64,000 bases of DNA. Source: Isoetes taiwanensis (lineage: Eukaryota; Streptophyta; Lycopodiopsida; Isoetales; Isoetaceae). Every line of letters begins with the position of its first letter. Positions within the stretch are counted from its first letter, which is position 1. This document shows, piece after piece, positions 21,641 to 33,045 of this stretch. Both the position numbers and the translations under genes were made by a program. Under the pieces are notes generated by a model. That model did no database searches and had not been told where the DNA came from. It saw only the letters and a program-made list of their open reading frames with translations. The stretch covers positions 4,003,821-4,067,820 of the forward strand of contig JAJEKV010000057.1 of NCBI GenBank assembly GCA_021234155.1, in the 5' to 3' direction.

Positions 21641-22479
21641 GGAAGAAGATTATGGCTCTACTTTATGGCAATAAGAGGCCACAATACCACACAAACACAA
21701 GTCTCCATCAGCCTCCTTCTATCAATACCCAAGCTAAATATAATAGGCAAAAGAGAATGGAAGCTCTTAGAATATCAAGGTTGCAGCAAACAGCAAGTTC
21801 CCCGATACTCCTCCTATCGTGGCTCATGTTGAACAGTTTGCCCTCATCCGCATCAGCCACAAATGTCTCAATTTAATATGGCAAGATCGAAGATGAAATG
21901 GACACTAGCCAAACATTTCTTGATAGCCAATTACCTGATTCTATGCCCGAAGCCCACTAGTTGGTTGCTCATTGGAAGATACACATATTTGCAGCCAAGA
22001 CATTCATGATCAACAATTAATTAATGTCTCAATTGGTGAGCAATTTATGCCAATGGTACTAACCATGCACAACTAGAGCCTATGCATGAAGGCACTCAAG
22101 CTTGGATTGATTTTGCAAATCAATACTAGGTTGGAAATTCAGAAATGCCAAAAGTGTGCAAAGCTAGATGGATTAGGAGAATGGCGGCCGGTTTGTTAGT
22201 AGAGAGGCTTTGGATAGAGCAAAGAAAATGGATGAAGGATGGGCAAAGCAAGCATGGCACGGATTTGCCTCTTAAATCTCTTCCAATCTTGATGCTATGG
22301 CAACACAGCTCAGCCGAATTTTGTGCACATATATATGGTATAGATGCTGATAATTAGCATAAAGGTAGTATAAAATGATCAAATTTTCTCAAATACATGA
22401 TCGATATTCAGAATTGATCAAATTTTGTATCTTAATGTTCTTCAATGGTTATATATCAAGCTCTTCAGTGGAATCATGT

Positions 22480-22550
22480 ATGTCCTTCAATGGGCAAACT
22501 GTGTTCTTCAATGGGCAAACTGTATGTCCTTCAATGGGCAAACCGTGTTA
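22480..22550. repeat. Short tandem repeat, TCCTTCAATGGGCAAAC units
   Basis: Three units of about 24 bp (TGT(C/T)CTTCAATGGGCAAACTG) lie head to tail inside the pogo-like element near its 3' end. Confidence 0.7.
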
Positions 22551-22789
22551 TTGGAAGGGAAGCTAGAAATAGTAATGGTACTAAGCCATATTCCATATGG
22601 TACCAACACCCACCTCTACAAAAGCCATGCTAGAGTGCAAAGAAAGAATCTACAAGGCTAAATTTTTACATTTTTAGAAAGCTTAGCTCATGATGCATCT
22701 GTTGGTATCAAAATTGTAATCTGGTTGTATCAGATGTAGCCATGGTGGCGGTTTTCCCCTTAACTGTGCAGCAGGTGGGCACCTTACCC

Positions 22790-24784
22790 TAAACTTAAGT
22801 GCATAAACATAGAGCATCTATATCACACCCACAATAATAATTTGCTAATCCTTATCGCCCTTCAAGTGTCGGATAACTTACAATACTACCACAGGTGCAT
22901 ACACAGACCCGATACAATAAATAATGCATGTGAAGGGCTTCCCATCCCTTTTAAGACTTGCAATCATAGGTTGACAGAATGTAGTGCGAAGCCATGGAGT
23001 AGTTACCAACTTCTCTTGACCTCTTTTGACATGACCATTGATCTATTGGCAATTCATCTATTTGGCATATATTGAATCCCAACTAATACAATTAGATGAT
23101 AATACAAATACTATAGCACTGTGGTTCATAATGAAATCAATAGCATGTTCTGCAAAATCCATAACCATAGCATGTACATGCACAAAGATATCCTAGATGC
23201 ATATATCAGTTGAATTTGAAAGGCATATCATAGCATATATTGTTTGCCTCTTCTACCCACCTTACACGGTATATAAGATCAACCATAGGGCATACATGTC
23301 ATCTGTTAGTGACTGGCCATGGGATTTAAAAATGAAGTGAAAGTAATGGTGCCTTTCATCCACCAAGCCTACATATTGGGATGTAGATAATTCATAGGTC
23401 AGTTTGTCTGGATTTCTCTCTACAAAATAATAGTTGTCGCCTGGTGAATGTCTTATGTGGCTCAATGTATAAGGTTGTCTTCTGTCGATCCTTTACTCTT
23501 ATGAGCGGAAATAACAAAGTGTTGCGCAATATAAAGCATTCTAACTTCTTGAATTGCTGCACAGCCAACCAAAAGTTACATAGAAGTAATGCTTACATGT
23601 TCAATGGAGAGATTAAGTTATTCCATTACATCAGCTACAAATAAATGAAGGAAAATGAATAGCATGCTAAAATACGTATGCAGAAGCACTTATGGCATAG
23701 TTTTTGAGTTTTGCACGAGGTGAAGAAATCTTATTGCTATAACTTGAAGTGCAGAGGCAGTATTAGCTGCAACTTCCAAGCTTTGTTTCTTGAATTCCTT
23801 CTGGAATTCAGCTTGACGTTCCCTCCACTCTCTTTGAGACTCCTCACTCTTTTGCAACATGATAACTAAACCATCTGTTCCACGTGATACTCGTTGTCTT
23901 TTCTTTCCAGTACTATAATCAGGTTGAACTACACTACTATCACCCTGGTATGTCAACACCATCTGGACTGTCTTGCTCATCTTCGACTTCCTGTATAACC
24001 TATGTAGGTCATACACAAGAGTTACTGCTCAAGCAAAGAAACATAGAAAATAAAATGCATAGAAACATGTGCAAACTTGGTCGTGGTAATGGAGTAGAAA
24101 ATGAGGTAGGAATAGAAGACTCAGTCACCAATCCAATAGGATTGACAGAGGTCTTCTTGCTATACTAGCAATCCATGGCTTCATATACATCTGAAATTAA
24201 ATTTAGAGGTAATGCAACATCCTTACATTCAGAAGAGATCATCTGCCAATAGCCATCACGTCCACGTGGAATCTCTTTCATGTAATCATGATTTTTTTTG
24301 AAATCCTGTGTCAATGTCTCCCACTTTGCTAAACATGCCTTGGCGGACCTCTACACATCATACTGCCAATAAAATCCTCTATTTCTGACCATCTCCCATC
24401 TTTTCGTTTGTGCTTCTCTCTTGTGCCACCAAATAAGCATCTCTCCTCATCATCCTTCTTTGCAGCTTGAAGCGCCATCAATTCATGCGCTGTCCAATGC
24501 GTAGTGGCATATTGCCTTGGTTCCATTGATTGAGGAGCACACTGTCCCTGAGGCAAGGATATTGCATCCTGTGTACCAGGGCTGCCCCTGAGGCAGGGCT
24601 GTTGCAGGTAGTATATTGCATACATTATCCAAGCCTTGAGTTTCTAACACAACATCCTCTTCACAATCTTGTCACAACTCAGTAAAGGATCCTTATAGAT
24701 GTAATTAGTTGAAAATTTACAAATGTGTCAATCAATCTCTCTCAATCCATTCAAATAATAATATCTTTACAAAGTGTTACAAAT
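22790..24784. repeat. Block S1, right part
   Basis: This matches S2 at about 40645-42650 and S3 partly (45085-45740). It contains the trihelix remnant (23690-24625, -). A conserved minus frame at 23262-23465 (YYFVERNPDKLTYELSTSQY) recurs at 41131 and 45510 but is unrecognised. Confidence 0.8.
23690..24625 (-). pseudogene. Trihelix (Myb/SANT-like) DNA-binding protein remnant
   Basis: Minus-strand pieces: 24329-24625 has a Gln/Pro-rich leader, then HWTAHELMALQAAK...DGRWSEIEDFI. After one frame change, about 24165-24345 has SAKACLAKWETLTQDFKK and PRGRDGYWQMISSECKDV. 23690-24016 is a Gln/Glu-rich coiled-coil tail (EESQREWRERQAEFQKEFKK). The three-Trp layout with AKACLAKWETL is typical of trihelix factors, which bind GT-type DNA, and similar proteins also accompany PIF/Harbinger transposases. 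A decayed PIF/Harbinger transposase lies upstream on the same strand (26270-27061), so this may be that element's partner protein. S2 has a second copy (41560-42493). Confidence 0.75.
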
Positions 24785-25326
24785 GTCTCAAACCAAAGTG
24801 CTTGAATGTTCCAGAGACGAAGGTGGCACGAGCAGCTTCATATGGTCCCTAGCCATAGCTTGCTTTGGTTGAAGAAGACCAAGTCTCTTGATGATGTTTA
24901 CAGAGAAGAGGAAAATGACTACTTGAAAAGCCTAGAAATATAAGGATAGAAATGCTTTTTGTCTTTGTCTGTTGGGTTTGTTGCCTAATTTGAATGCAAG
25001 GCAATGCAAACAACTTATCACTAACTTTTGTGCGAAATGCAGTTGTAAATTTCTGATTTTTAATGTTGCAAGGGAGGTGGTCATATGTATCATTCTTCCT
25101 TCTTAATACCATATGTAAAAGACGTGCCATCTTATGGCTTTTTTTTTTCAATGTAGATCTTCCATTCTCATCTGTAATGGTGATGGCTATTTTTTGCAAG
25201 AGCTGCAAGGTAAGTTGTGCAATATGGGTTGGTTCTTATTTCTTGGGCTGGAATAATGTTGGCAGCAAGAGCTCCCTCCATTGTTCTGGCCCAAATTGTT
25301 CCTAATTGTTTGTTTGGTTTGATGCA

Positions 25327-25395
25327 GCAGGGGTTGGTGGTCTAGCCAAAAAAGCGTGGCTAAGCTAAGAGGGTTCAATTCCCTCTACCCCTGCT
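25327..25395 (+). other. tRNA-like sequence without a full D arm
   Basis: GCAGGGGT at 25327 pairs perfectly with ACCCCTGC at 25387. A T arm GAGGGTTCAATTCCCTC (5-bp stem, 7-nt loop with TTCAA) sits at 25369-25385. A possible anticodon stem AGCCA/TGGCT closes an 8-nt loop (AAAAAGCG). Between the acceptor and that stem only about 10 nt remain, too short for a normal D arm, and the acceptor is one pair too long. It is more likely a degenerate tRNA or tRNA-derived repeat than a working tRNA. No anticodon can be read. Confidence 0.45.
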
Positions 25396-25454
25396 GAATA
25401 CATCTGAATGTTTCAAGTTATAGCATCATTTTTTGAGCGTAATAGGTTACACAG

Positions 25455-26030
25455 GTGAGTCACTGTCATGTTCGCTGCGAGCCATTAGATGTCATGTGGG
25501 CCGAAATAAACTTATTGTGTGCCATTTCAGGGTTGCATGTGTGCCAAAAAGGTGAAAGGATGTGCCAAGAGGGTGTTGGAATAGAACCATGCTACACTGG
25601 GGGTATATCCCCATTAGGCCAAAAAAAGCTAGTAACTGTGCCAGCTGGCCAAGTTACATGCCCAGTTTCTGCGTTCCCATTACATTCACTGGCACTAAAT
25701 TTTGCTGACATGGCAAGGGCCGGAACTTTGAGTTCGGGATGGATTGCGGAGCTTCTGAATTACCAAATCGTCCCCTTGCTTCAGGTAGCAAGCAACACGT
25801 CATCCTTCTTGTTAGGATTTACTACGGCACTCCTCCAAAACTTGGCGCCAATACAGAATGCATTTGGAGGCAGCAAATTTCTTCAACGAAGCATCTTCCG
25901 AGAACTTTTCTTGTTGCTCCCATCATGAGAGGCAACAATCGAAACCTCAGTTTTGCTAGGCAAATGCATGGTTTCAGGTCAATCTCTACAAATCAGGTAA
26001 GGTTTGTATTACTAGGTTATGCTTAGTTCT
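25455..26030 (+). other. Unrecognised 157-codon frame
   Basis: Two overlapping plus frames (25455-25928 and 25739-26026). The first has EGVGIEPCYTGGISPLGQKK, then VTVPAGQVTCPVSAF. Nothing matches a family I know, and it lies in the segment missing from S2. A frame of this length could be chance in this base composition. Confidence 0.2.
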
Positions 26031-26269
26031 ATATTTCGAGTTGCTTAATGCATCTTATAATTTGAAGTAGAAATAAAAGTGGAAGAGAAATAAAAGTCTG
26101 GAATATATTTAGAGAAAGTCTGGTGTAGCAAAAATTCACACTACGCTAGAAAGCAAAATTTTCACCATGCCTTATCAAAGATTATGTAAAACAAGACAAG
26201 TAGCAACAATCTCGGATGTGCTCTCTAGCTTAGTAACATTTCGCTTTAGTAAAATTTTGAATCTGAATT

Positions 26270-27061
26270 TCAACATACCAAAAGGACGCTCAACAACCAT
26301 TCTAGTGCTTGACTGGATGAAGTTCCAGTGATATTGTGTCCTTTGAATGGTGGAAGCATCAAATGCCGAGGTGGATATACAGCATCTCCAACAAGACAGT
26401 AATTACCAAGATGTCGAGCTTTAATTCTTCTTTTCGCTTCTGTTTGTTCAAAAAGTTTCCAATCGTGAATTCTACCTGCCCATCCCACATCATAATCCCA
26501 AATGCAACAGTCAGATGAAACAATTAGTTGAAGAAGAACTGAGTGAAATCCTTTCCTGTTATAATAATCCTACGCATTTTCATGTGGAGAAATGATCGGC
26601 AAATGACTGCCATCAATAGCACCAACAACCAATGAGATTCCTCTTACCTTTTCAAATCCCTTTGACAAAGTCTCTAATCTGTCAGTTGATGGCCATTTGA
26701 TGCACATATCATGTAGCCTGATCTCTACAGAATTCAGAAATAGCTCTTTGGACAGTAGTATATCCTACACCTGACATGCAATTTCCCTGATGGTGTCTCC
26801 AATTGCTAATCTGCATAAAGTTATGCACACTCTCGTCTCCACTAGAATAGATAAACGCATGCTGGTGCCTTCAAGTATGAGAATGGGGCTCAGGATATGA
26901 CAAACATGATGAAAGGTAGCTTTGGACAATCTAAGTCTCCTTCTGAACATGTCATCAGTGTACGACCGTAGAAGAGTGCTCTCCATGAATGGATGACGAT
27001 GGTCTGTAATAACTTCAAAGAAGATGAGGATCTCTAAAAGACCTTCCATCGAAGGAGTCAA
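26270..27061 (-). pseudogene. PIF/Harbinger transposase (DDE_4 type), broken
   Basis: On the minus strand, in protein order: 27061-26765 has SYTDDMFRRRLRLSKATFHH, ETRVCITLCRLAIGDTIREI; then QRAISEF near 26740; VGAIDGSHLPI near 26600-26640 (first catalytic Asp); KGFHSVLLQL near 26540; GWAGRIHDWKLFEQTEAKRR (26488 onward, second Asp); LVGDAVYP and LPPFKGH. Frame changes separate the pieces and the Glu-bearing C-terminus was not found. The motif set is diagnostic of the PIF/Harbinger superfamily. The partner trihelix remnant is downstream on the same strand. Confidence 0.88.
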
Positions 27062-27284
27062 TCAAAATGCAGCATAATTCCTCCCAATATTGGAGACACA
27101 TAATAGAAAATCCCCATGTCAATTCTTCTAGAAATGCTACGTTGTATACACAAATATTAATGGCTTGCAGCGTCTTTCCATTACAAAACCTACAAAGCAT
27201 ACATAAAAATGAAATAGAGATTCAATGCAATCCAATTTAAAATACAATAATTGAAATAGAGATTCGCAATCATAAAATTAGTCA

Positions 27285-27600
27285 TACTAAATTGGCCATA
27301 GTTTTCTTAATACAACACTGTCTAGCTAAAGGAAGACAATGTTGGAAAGCAATTTCAGAGAACCACCTTTCATATTAAATAAGGTTTCCACAAATTTGAA
27401 GCCTATCCATGCTAAAAATACCAAAAACTTCTGCTGTCATGAAAATTACTGTCACAGTAATTCGCCATAACTTTCTTAATACAACTCTGTTTAGTTAAAG
27501 GTAGACACCATTGGAAAGAACATCAAGAGACCTAACTTTGATATTAGGCAAGAGTTTGGCAAATTTGGACGTTAACCATACTAAAAATGACAAAAACATA
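27285..27600. repeat. Two diverged ~165-bp tandem units
   Basis: TTGGCCATAGTTTTCTTAAT...CAAAAACTTCTGCTGTCATG (27292-27450) is followed by a diverged copy, TTCGCCATAACTTTCTTAAT...CAAAAACATATGTTGTTAT (27460-27615). The same pair is in S2 at about 42778-43095, so the local doubling is older than the S duplication. Confidence 0.7.
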
Positions 27601-27785
27601 TGTTGTTATAAAATTACAGCAGAAATATGGATTATAAAATTACAGCAGGAATCTAGATTAGTTCTTCACTCAAAAACATGAGTCTAAATTTTCTTGACTA
27701 GTTCTACAATGGATGCCTGCAATTTGTTTATCGCTTCAATCCTTTTCCCCTCCCAAATAGCCATTTGCTAAAGGAAGTATATTTG

Positions 27786-28400
27786 CTAAAGGAGTTCTTG
27801 CCTCCCTTTTTCCATGACCTGCACCAATGCATTCTTTTTTTCTCCAACATTTTTCTTATTGTTCACATTTGGCTTCTCATCAACTGGGACATCTACATCA
27901 TTAATTGTCTCAGAGATAGCTGCACCATGCACTGTTTTGCAAACATTTGCTCTACTTCCCATATACTCGTCGATCAAAAGGTACCATTCCTGCATGCTTC
28001 ATGGTCTTTGTCAAAGTCTGGGCATGTTGCTACAAGCTTTGTCCAACTTGAAACCCAAAGATTCACACCTTGCTTGGGAGGTTTCAAGAATTCATCGTGC
28101 ATTTCTCCTCGGATATGGATCAAGGAAACGGTCCACTTATCTCCCATCTGGCGTATTTACCAGCAATATCTATCTTGTCATGTACTACCTTTGGAGATCT
28201 CTCACTAGCAGCACCATCAAATGTATCCTTATCCTTGTACTGCTTTGATGTCCTCTTACCACGAGGAAACCTTTCATTGTTTGTTGGTGCGCAATGCCCC
28301 TTGGATTGAGGTTTTGCTTCTCCTGATGGAACTGTCAGATTTACGAGAGATGCAGGTGTTGAATATGGAACATAATTCATAAAAGGTGGCATTGGCATGG
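27786..28400 (-). pseudogene. SANT/trihelix-like protein remnant, copy in S1
   Basis: From 28400 leftwards: a Pro/Ser-rich start (MPMPPFMNYVPYSTPASLV), NNERFPRGKRTSKQYKDKD (basic, possibly nuclear), then after frame changes GEMHDEF, and EWYLLIDEYMGSRANVCK and VNNKKNVGEKKNAL at 27995-27786. EMHDEF followed by a KWYLLIDEY-type motif resembles a Myb/SANT- or trihelix-like domain of the kind carried by PIF/Harbinger partner proteins. Related pieces lie at 43221-43520 (S2) and 46600-46931 (S4), where the middle reads KWTVSLIHIRGEMHDEF. All copies are broken. Confidence 0.5.
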
Positions 28401-28775
28401 TGTTATGCCATGACGATGATGAAAAGGTAAGTTAGAAACATGAAATGGAAATGTTGTTGGTTGTGGAAGTGCAGATGGTGGTTGTGGAAGTGTAGATCAA
28501 CAGCAAGGTGTTTTTTGTGGATATGCACGTTGGTTTTGAGAGTGCATCTCTTTGTCCTCTTCCAGGACAATAAATTCTTGTGTGCAATGCACAATCTCAG
28601 GTTGTCAATCCATCTACATCAAATAATAACACAGATGTATAGAATCTAGGATAACATAAGCATGATAGATTCATGCACTCTTGCTATTTAAGTAGAAGTT
28701 TATAATAAACGAACAAGCCAACTAGACAATTTTGTCCAGAAAAGCTAGCTTCAGCAAAGCTTCCACAAAACAAAA

Positions 28776-30144
28776 GCATTCTGGGGGAATTCGTCTGAAT
28801 CCGATTTTGGGTCTGATGTTAGCAACGATGCTGATTCTAATAATCACTTTACCCAAAACAGATTCGAGCATTCTATATGTTTACAAGATATAAAATTTTC
28901 TATGTTTGTATAGCATTCATATGCAAAAGCAAAGTATTATTTCTATGTTATGATCATGACACTTGGGTGGTTGTGCATAATGCCTCAATAATCATGGCTA
29001 TGGTAGTGCAAATCCGACAAAGGCTTTTCATCCGTGTTTGTTTGTTTTGAACATGATATGGCAGAGGGATTGATCAATTTTACATGATTTGTTGATTTGG
29101 CTAAGGTGGCCATCTCTTGATATTTCAGATCTGCATTTACTTCAATAGCACTCATGCAATTCTCACTCGACCGACAAAACTGCTATAAGGGTCATAGCAA
29201 TCAAAGTGAATAAAATGTAAATGCTGGAATTTGAGTTTTTATAACTTACAAATTAATAGATTTATGTGATTTTTGTGCAGAGATTGAATGAAGAGGGTAG
29301 AAGGTTTATGTATTCCAATAGGAGCAGCATAAAGCGAGGCAATTAGTATTATTTGTGCTGGAATTTATTGTCAACATGGCTTTCCCAGGGATGCTTCTGA
29401 GTATAGAGGTATATGCTCATTGATATGAAGTATTGACTCATAATCCGGTGCTCCAACGACACAAAGTATGAAGAAATTTGTAAACAGATTGTGTGAATCG
29501 CCCCTTTATGCATATTATGAAAGTTTTGGCAGTTTTTGTTATAGACCAATATGACAACCAAACTGAAAGGTATTCTGACTTTTGATTCTTAAATCTGTTG
29601 AGTTTGTTGATGATTCAAAGGTTATGTTGTTGTGCAGGCAGCAAAATTTACATATATAAAGATGTGTCTTCTTCTATGTACCTGTTCTAGGTGCATGTGC
29701 AAGCTACCCATGATAGAAGGTCAACCTGTGATTTCTTTTTGAATAACTAGCAAATTTCAATCGTGTTGGCAGATGCATTGAACTTCATCAAGAAATACAG
29801 GTTTTGGCAATTGCAGAGATACTATGCTCAAACTGTTCCTTATATAACATGGACTATTTGGAAGAAAAAATTTTATGTGCTTATTGAAATATGTAGCATA
29901 ATAACAGGGGGTTCCAGGGGATATTTATATGGATGCATAAATTACTATCCTGAGACCATAGACTATACCATTAAAACATTTGAATAAGTTATTATTGGAA
30001 AAAAAAAGACATCGATTCAATAGAAAAAATAAGCATGTCAGTTTGGTAGTCACATTGGTTAAAACATTCTTATTAAAATATTGAATTATTTCGGTAGAGG
30101 TTCGAGTCTCCGTATCTCAAATTCTAAAACCTTAAGCGAACCCG
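28776..30144. repeat. R repeat, copy 1
   Basis: GCATTCTGGGGGAATTCGTC at 28776 begins 1.37 kb that recurs at 31373-32741 with about the same length. Part returns a third time at 32742-33045. Intron-like borders (TTGTGCAG|GCAGC near 29640) suggest remnants of a spliced gene, but no family is recognised. Its 3' part contains the tRNA-promoter-like repeat at about 29890-30345. Confidence 0.85.
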
Positions 30145-30345
30145 TATAGGGAGGAGTCTCGGTATTTCATATTCCAAACCTTAGGCAAACCTGTATTCAA
30201 TGTTTCAAAATCATAGGCAACCCCAATCATAAATGACCATAATCAAAACAGGAGGCACCCAGAGGCTCCAACATACAATCTGAGCCATATGATGGACAGA
30301 TCCGACGATTGAGGTAGTCCAGGGTGCATCTCGTTTAGAATATGT
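29890..30345 (+). repeat. SINE-like repeat with internal tRNA-type promoter, copy 1
   Basis: It runs from TATGTAGCATAATAACAGGG to CATCTCGTTTAGAATATG. In the middle are TCACATTGGTTAAAAC (weak A box) and GTAGAGGTTCGAGTCTCC (B box, 30093-30112). The same borders and order occur on the minus strand at 53630-54615, where the A box is better (TTAGCTCACTGGG). No reading frame. A tRNA-derived SINE is likely, though the tRNA-like part is central rather than at the 5' end. Confidence 0.6.
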
Positions 30346-30589
30346 TATATTCTATGTGGGAAACTCAACATATTATAAACTAATTTAATTCTGCTTGATT
30401 AAGGACTAACTTGTTTTGTTGTTAAAATTTAGTTGTTAAAACCTTATTAGGAGGTATAATACATGGAGCTTCGATTTCAAAGAATGTCATTAAAGAGTGG
30501 TTATTGATATGCATTTGAAAGAGCAATAAATAGTGGTTGTCGATATGAAGACTAGCATATTAAACTGACTAGCCTTTTTTGCAAAATCT

Positions 30590-30760
30590 AGCTTTATTGG
30601 TTCCAAGATCATTGCCACTTGCTAATGGCCGTGCATCCTTTCGAGGCATGGGTTTTTTAATCCTAGTAGTAATGATTGTACTAGCCCATTGTATGGGTCC
30701 CATGACCTATTGGTCTCCGTGGACGTTAAAAAAACTATTCTATTCTATTCTATTCTTCTA
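30590..30760 (+). mobile_element. Retroelement 3' end with TATTC-repeat tail
   Basis: GGCATGGGTTTTTTAATCCT...GTAATGATTGTACTAGCC, then TATGGGTCCCATGACC and CCGTGGACGTTAAAAAAACT, followed by (TATTC)n. Sister copies lie at 46219-46495 (+) and 53262-53530 (-), both ending GTGGACGATAAAAAA or its like plus a 5-6 bp tail repeat. This is the pattern of LINE or SINE 3' ends with simple-repeat tails. No reverse transcriptase is attached. Confidence 0.6.
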
Positions 30761-30766
30761 CAATCA

Positions 30767-30930
30767 AGACTTTGTATTTGATATAAGCAGTCCTTCGCTT
30801 TTAGTTCCTTCATTTGAAATCGTTGGCTTCGCTTAAATTTTGAATTTAAGACTTTGTATTTGTAAAAGATTCTTTGCTTTTAGTTTCTTTATTAAAAGTC
30901 ATTGCATTAGCTTAAATTCTGAATTTGCTC
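30767..30930. repeat. Two ~81-bp tandem units
   Basis: AAGACTTTGTATTTG...CTTAAATT(T/C)TGAATTT is present twice in a row (about 30767-30846 and 30847-30928) with clear divergence. It lies directly after the retroelement tail. Confidence 0.75.
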
Positions 30931-31067
30931 AATTTACTGAACACCACATCGAATGCAGTGCCGACGGCATTGCACTACTTGTAGAATCTAAAAATTTAAA
31001 ATTATGGGCTTAAAATTTTTATGTACACCATATATTTTGAGCTAGAAGTTTTAACGCTGAAGCATCC

Positions 31068-31330
31068 TATATAATAAAATTATTGTGTATGTCTGTCGTG
31101 CATCACGCCCTAAATCGGGCGGCCAACATTCGCTATTTGATCTAACGGCCAGGATTAGTTAAGGAAAGGGCAAAAAAAGGGGCAAAAGCTAAAAAATAAA
31201 TCAAGGCGACTGTGGTATCTATAGACCTGGCAGGCTCCAGTTGGTGGCTCCAGTTTCTTCCTAGGTCCCTAGTTGCATATAGACTCCATTCTTTGTGGCA
31301 TCAAATTTAGAAAGCTGAGTAGAAGCTCCA
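31068..31330. other. Possible Helitron-type or other element end (weak)
   Basis: The stretch TCCTATATAATAAAATTATT, GTGTATGTCTGTC, then CGGGCGGCCAAC and ATCTAACGGCCAGGAT recalls terminal sequences of plant Helitrons by texture. No CTRR end with a hairpin was located, so the call is weak. No gene lies here. Confidence 0.2.
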
Positions 31331-31372
31331 CTAGAGCAGATAATGGATCGGCTATGGCTATGGCATCTATTG

Positions 31373-32741
31373 GCATTCTGGGGGAATTCGTCTGAATCCG
31401 ATTTTGGGTCTGATGTTAGCAACGATGCTGATTCTAATAATCACTTTACCCAAAACAGATTCGAGCATTCGATGTTTACAAGATATGAAATTTTCTATGT
31501 TTGTATAGCATTCATATGCAAAAGCAAAGTATTATTTATATGTTATGATCATGACACTTGGGTGGTTGTGCATGATGCCTCAATAAATCATGGCTATGGT
31601 AGTGCAAATCCGGTAAAGGCTTTCCATCTGTGTTTGTTTGTTTTGAACATGATATGGCAGAGGGATTGATCAATTTTACATGATTTGTTGATTTGGCTAA
31701 GGTGGCCATCTCTTAATATTTCAGATCTTCATTTACTGCAGCAGCACTCATGCAGTTCTCACTCGACCGACAAAACTGCTATCAGGGTCATAGCAATCAA
31801 ATTGAGTAAAATGTAAATTCTGGAATTTGAGTTTTTATAACTTACAAATTAATAGATTTATGTGATTTTTGTGCAGAGATTGAATGAAGAGGGCAGAAGA
31901 AGGTTTATGTATTCCAATAGGAGCAGCATAAAGCGAGGCAATTAGTATTATTTGTGCTAGGATTTATTGTCAACATGGCTTTCCCAGGGATGCTTTTGAG
32001 TGCAGAGGTACATGCTCATTGATAAAGTATTGACTCATAATCCGGTGCTCCAACGACACAAAGTATGAAGAAATCTGTAAACAGATTGCGTGAATCGCCC
32101 CTTTATGCATATTATGAAAGTTTTGGCAGTTTTTGTTATAGACCAATATGACAACCAAACTGAAAGGTATTCTGACTTTTGGTTCTTAAATCTGTTGAGT
32201 TTGTTGATGATTCAAAGGTTATGTTGTTGTGCAGGCAGCAAAATTTACATATATGAAGCTGTGTCTTCTTCTATGCACCTGTTCTAGGTACATGTGCAAG
32301 CTACCCATGATAGAATGTCAACCTGTGATTTCTTTTTGAATAACTAGCAAATTTCAATCGTGTTGGCAGATGCATTGAACTTCATCAAGAAATACAGGTT
32401 TTGGCAATTGTAGAGATACTATGCTCAACCTGTTCCTTATATAACATGGACTATTTGGAAGAAAAAATTTTAAGTGCTTATTGAAATATGTAGCATAATA
32501 ACAGGGGGTTCCAGGGGATATTGATATGGATGCATAAATTACTATCCTGAGACCATAGACTATACCCTTAAAACGTTTGAATAAGTTATTATTGGAAAAA
32601 AAAGACATCGATTCAATAGAAAAAATAAGCATGTCAGTTTGGTAGTCACATTGGTTAAAGCGTTCTTATTAGAATATTGAATTATTTTGGTAGAGGTTCG
32701 AGTCTCCGTATCTCAAAATCTAAAACCTTAAGCGAACCCGC
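31373..32741. repeat. R repeat, copy 2
   Basis: Near-identical to 28776-30144 in the same orientation, 2.6 kb downstream, including the tRNA-promoter-like part (32633-32720). A 108-codon frame at 31343-31669 (FTRYEIFYVCIAFICKSKVL) is open here but closed in copy 1 by small changes, so it is not a supported gene. Confidence 0.85.
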
Positions 32742-33045
32742 ATATTACGAAAGTTTTGACAGTTTTGTTATAGACCGATATGACAACCAATATGACAACC
32801 AAACTGAAAGGTATTCTGACTTTTGATTCTTAAATCCGTTGAGGTTGTGGATGATTTAAGAGGTTATGTTGTCGTGCAGCCAGCAAAATTTACATATGTG
32901 AAGCTGTGTCTTCTTCTATGTACCTGTTCTAGGTGCATGTGCAAGCTACCCATGATAGAAGGTCAACCTGTGATTTCTTTTTGAATAACTATCAAATTTC
33001 AATTGTGTTGGCAGATGCTTTGAACTTCATCAAGAAATACAGATT
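32742..33045. repeat. R repeat, partial copy 3
   Basis: CATATTACGAAAGTTTTGAC onward matches about 29510-29810 of copy 1, joined directly to copy 2 at ACCCGCATATTACG. ATATGACAACCA is doubled inside it. The sequence then changes to unrelated DNA at about 33046-33247. Confidence 0.75.

Larger units (their letters stand above)
19053..22789 (+). mobile_element. Pogo/Tigger-like DNA transposon, 3.7 kb, complete ends
   Basis: The element begins GGGTAAGGTGCCCA at 19053 and ends with its exact complement TGGGCACCTTACCC at 22789, with TA on both sides (19051-19052 and 22790-22791). The related copy S2 has the uninterrupted site AGAGGTACT-TA-AACTTAA (about 40635-40655), so the borders and the TA duplication are confirmed inside the window. 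It carries a broken transposase with CENP-B/DDE_1-type motifs. It inserted after the S duplication, or S2 descends from an uninserted copy. Confidence 0.93.
24785..27168. other. 2.4-kb segment present in S1, absent from S2
   Basis: S1 reads TACAAAGTGTTACAAA then this segment, then CGTCTTTCCATTACAAAACC. S2 joins the two directly at about 42655. The segment holds the tRNA-like sequence, an unrecognised 157-codon frame and the PIF/Harbinger transposase. No clear inverted-repeat ends or target duplication were found, so a deletion in S2 is as likely as an insertion in S1. Confidence 0.7.

Noticed and set aside
25327-25395. Functional tRNA gene
   Set aside because: D arm is missing, the acceptor is 8 bp and the putative anticodon loop has 8 nt.
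31343-31669. 108-codon frame in R copy 2 as a gene
   Set aside because: The sister copy (28776 on) has the same DNA with frame-breaking changes, and no family match is evident.
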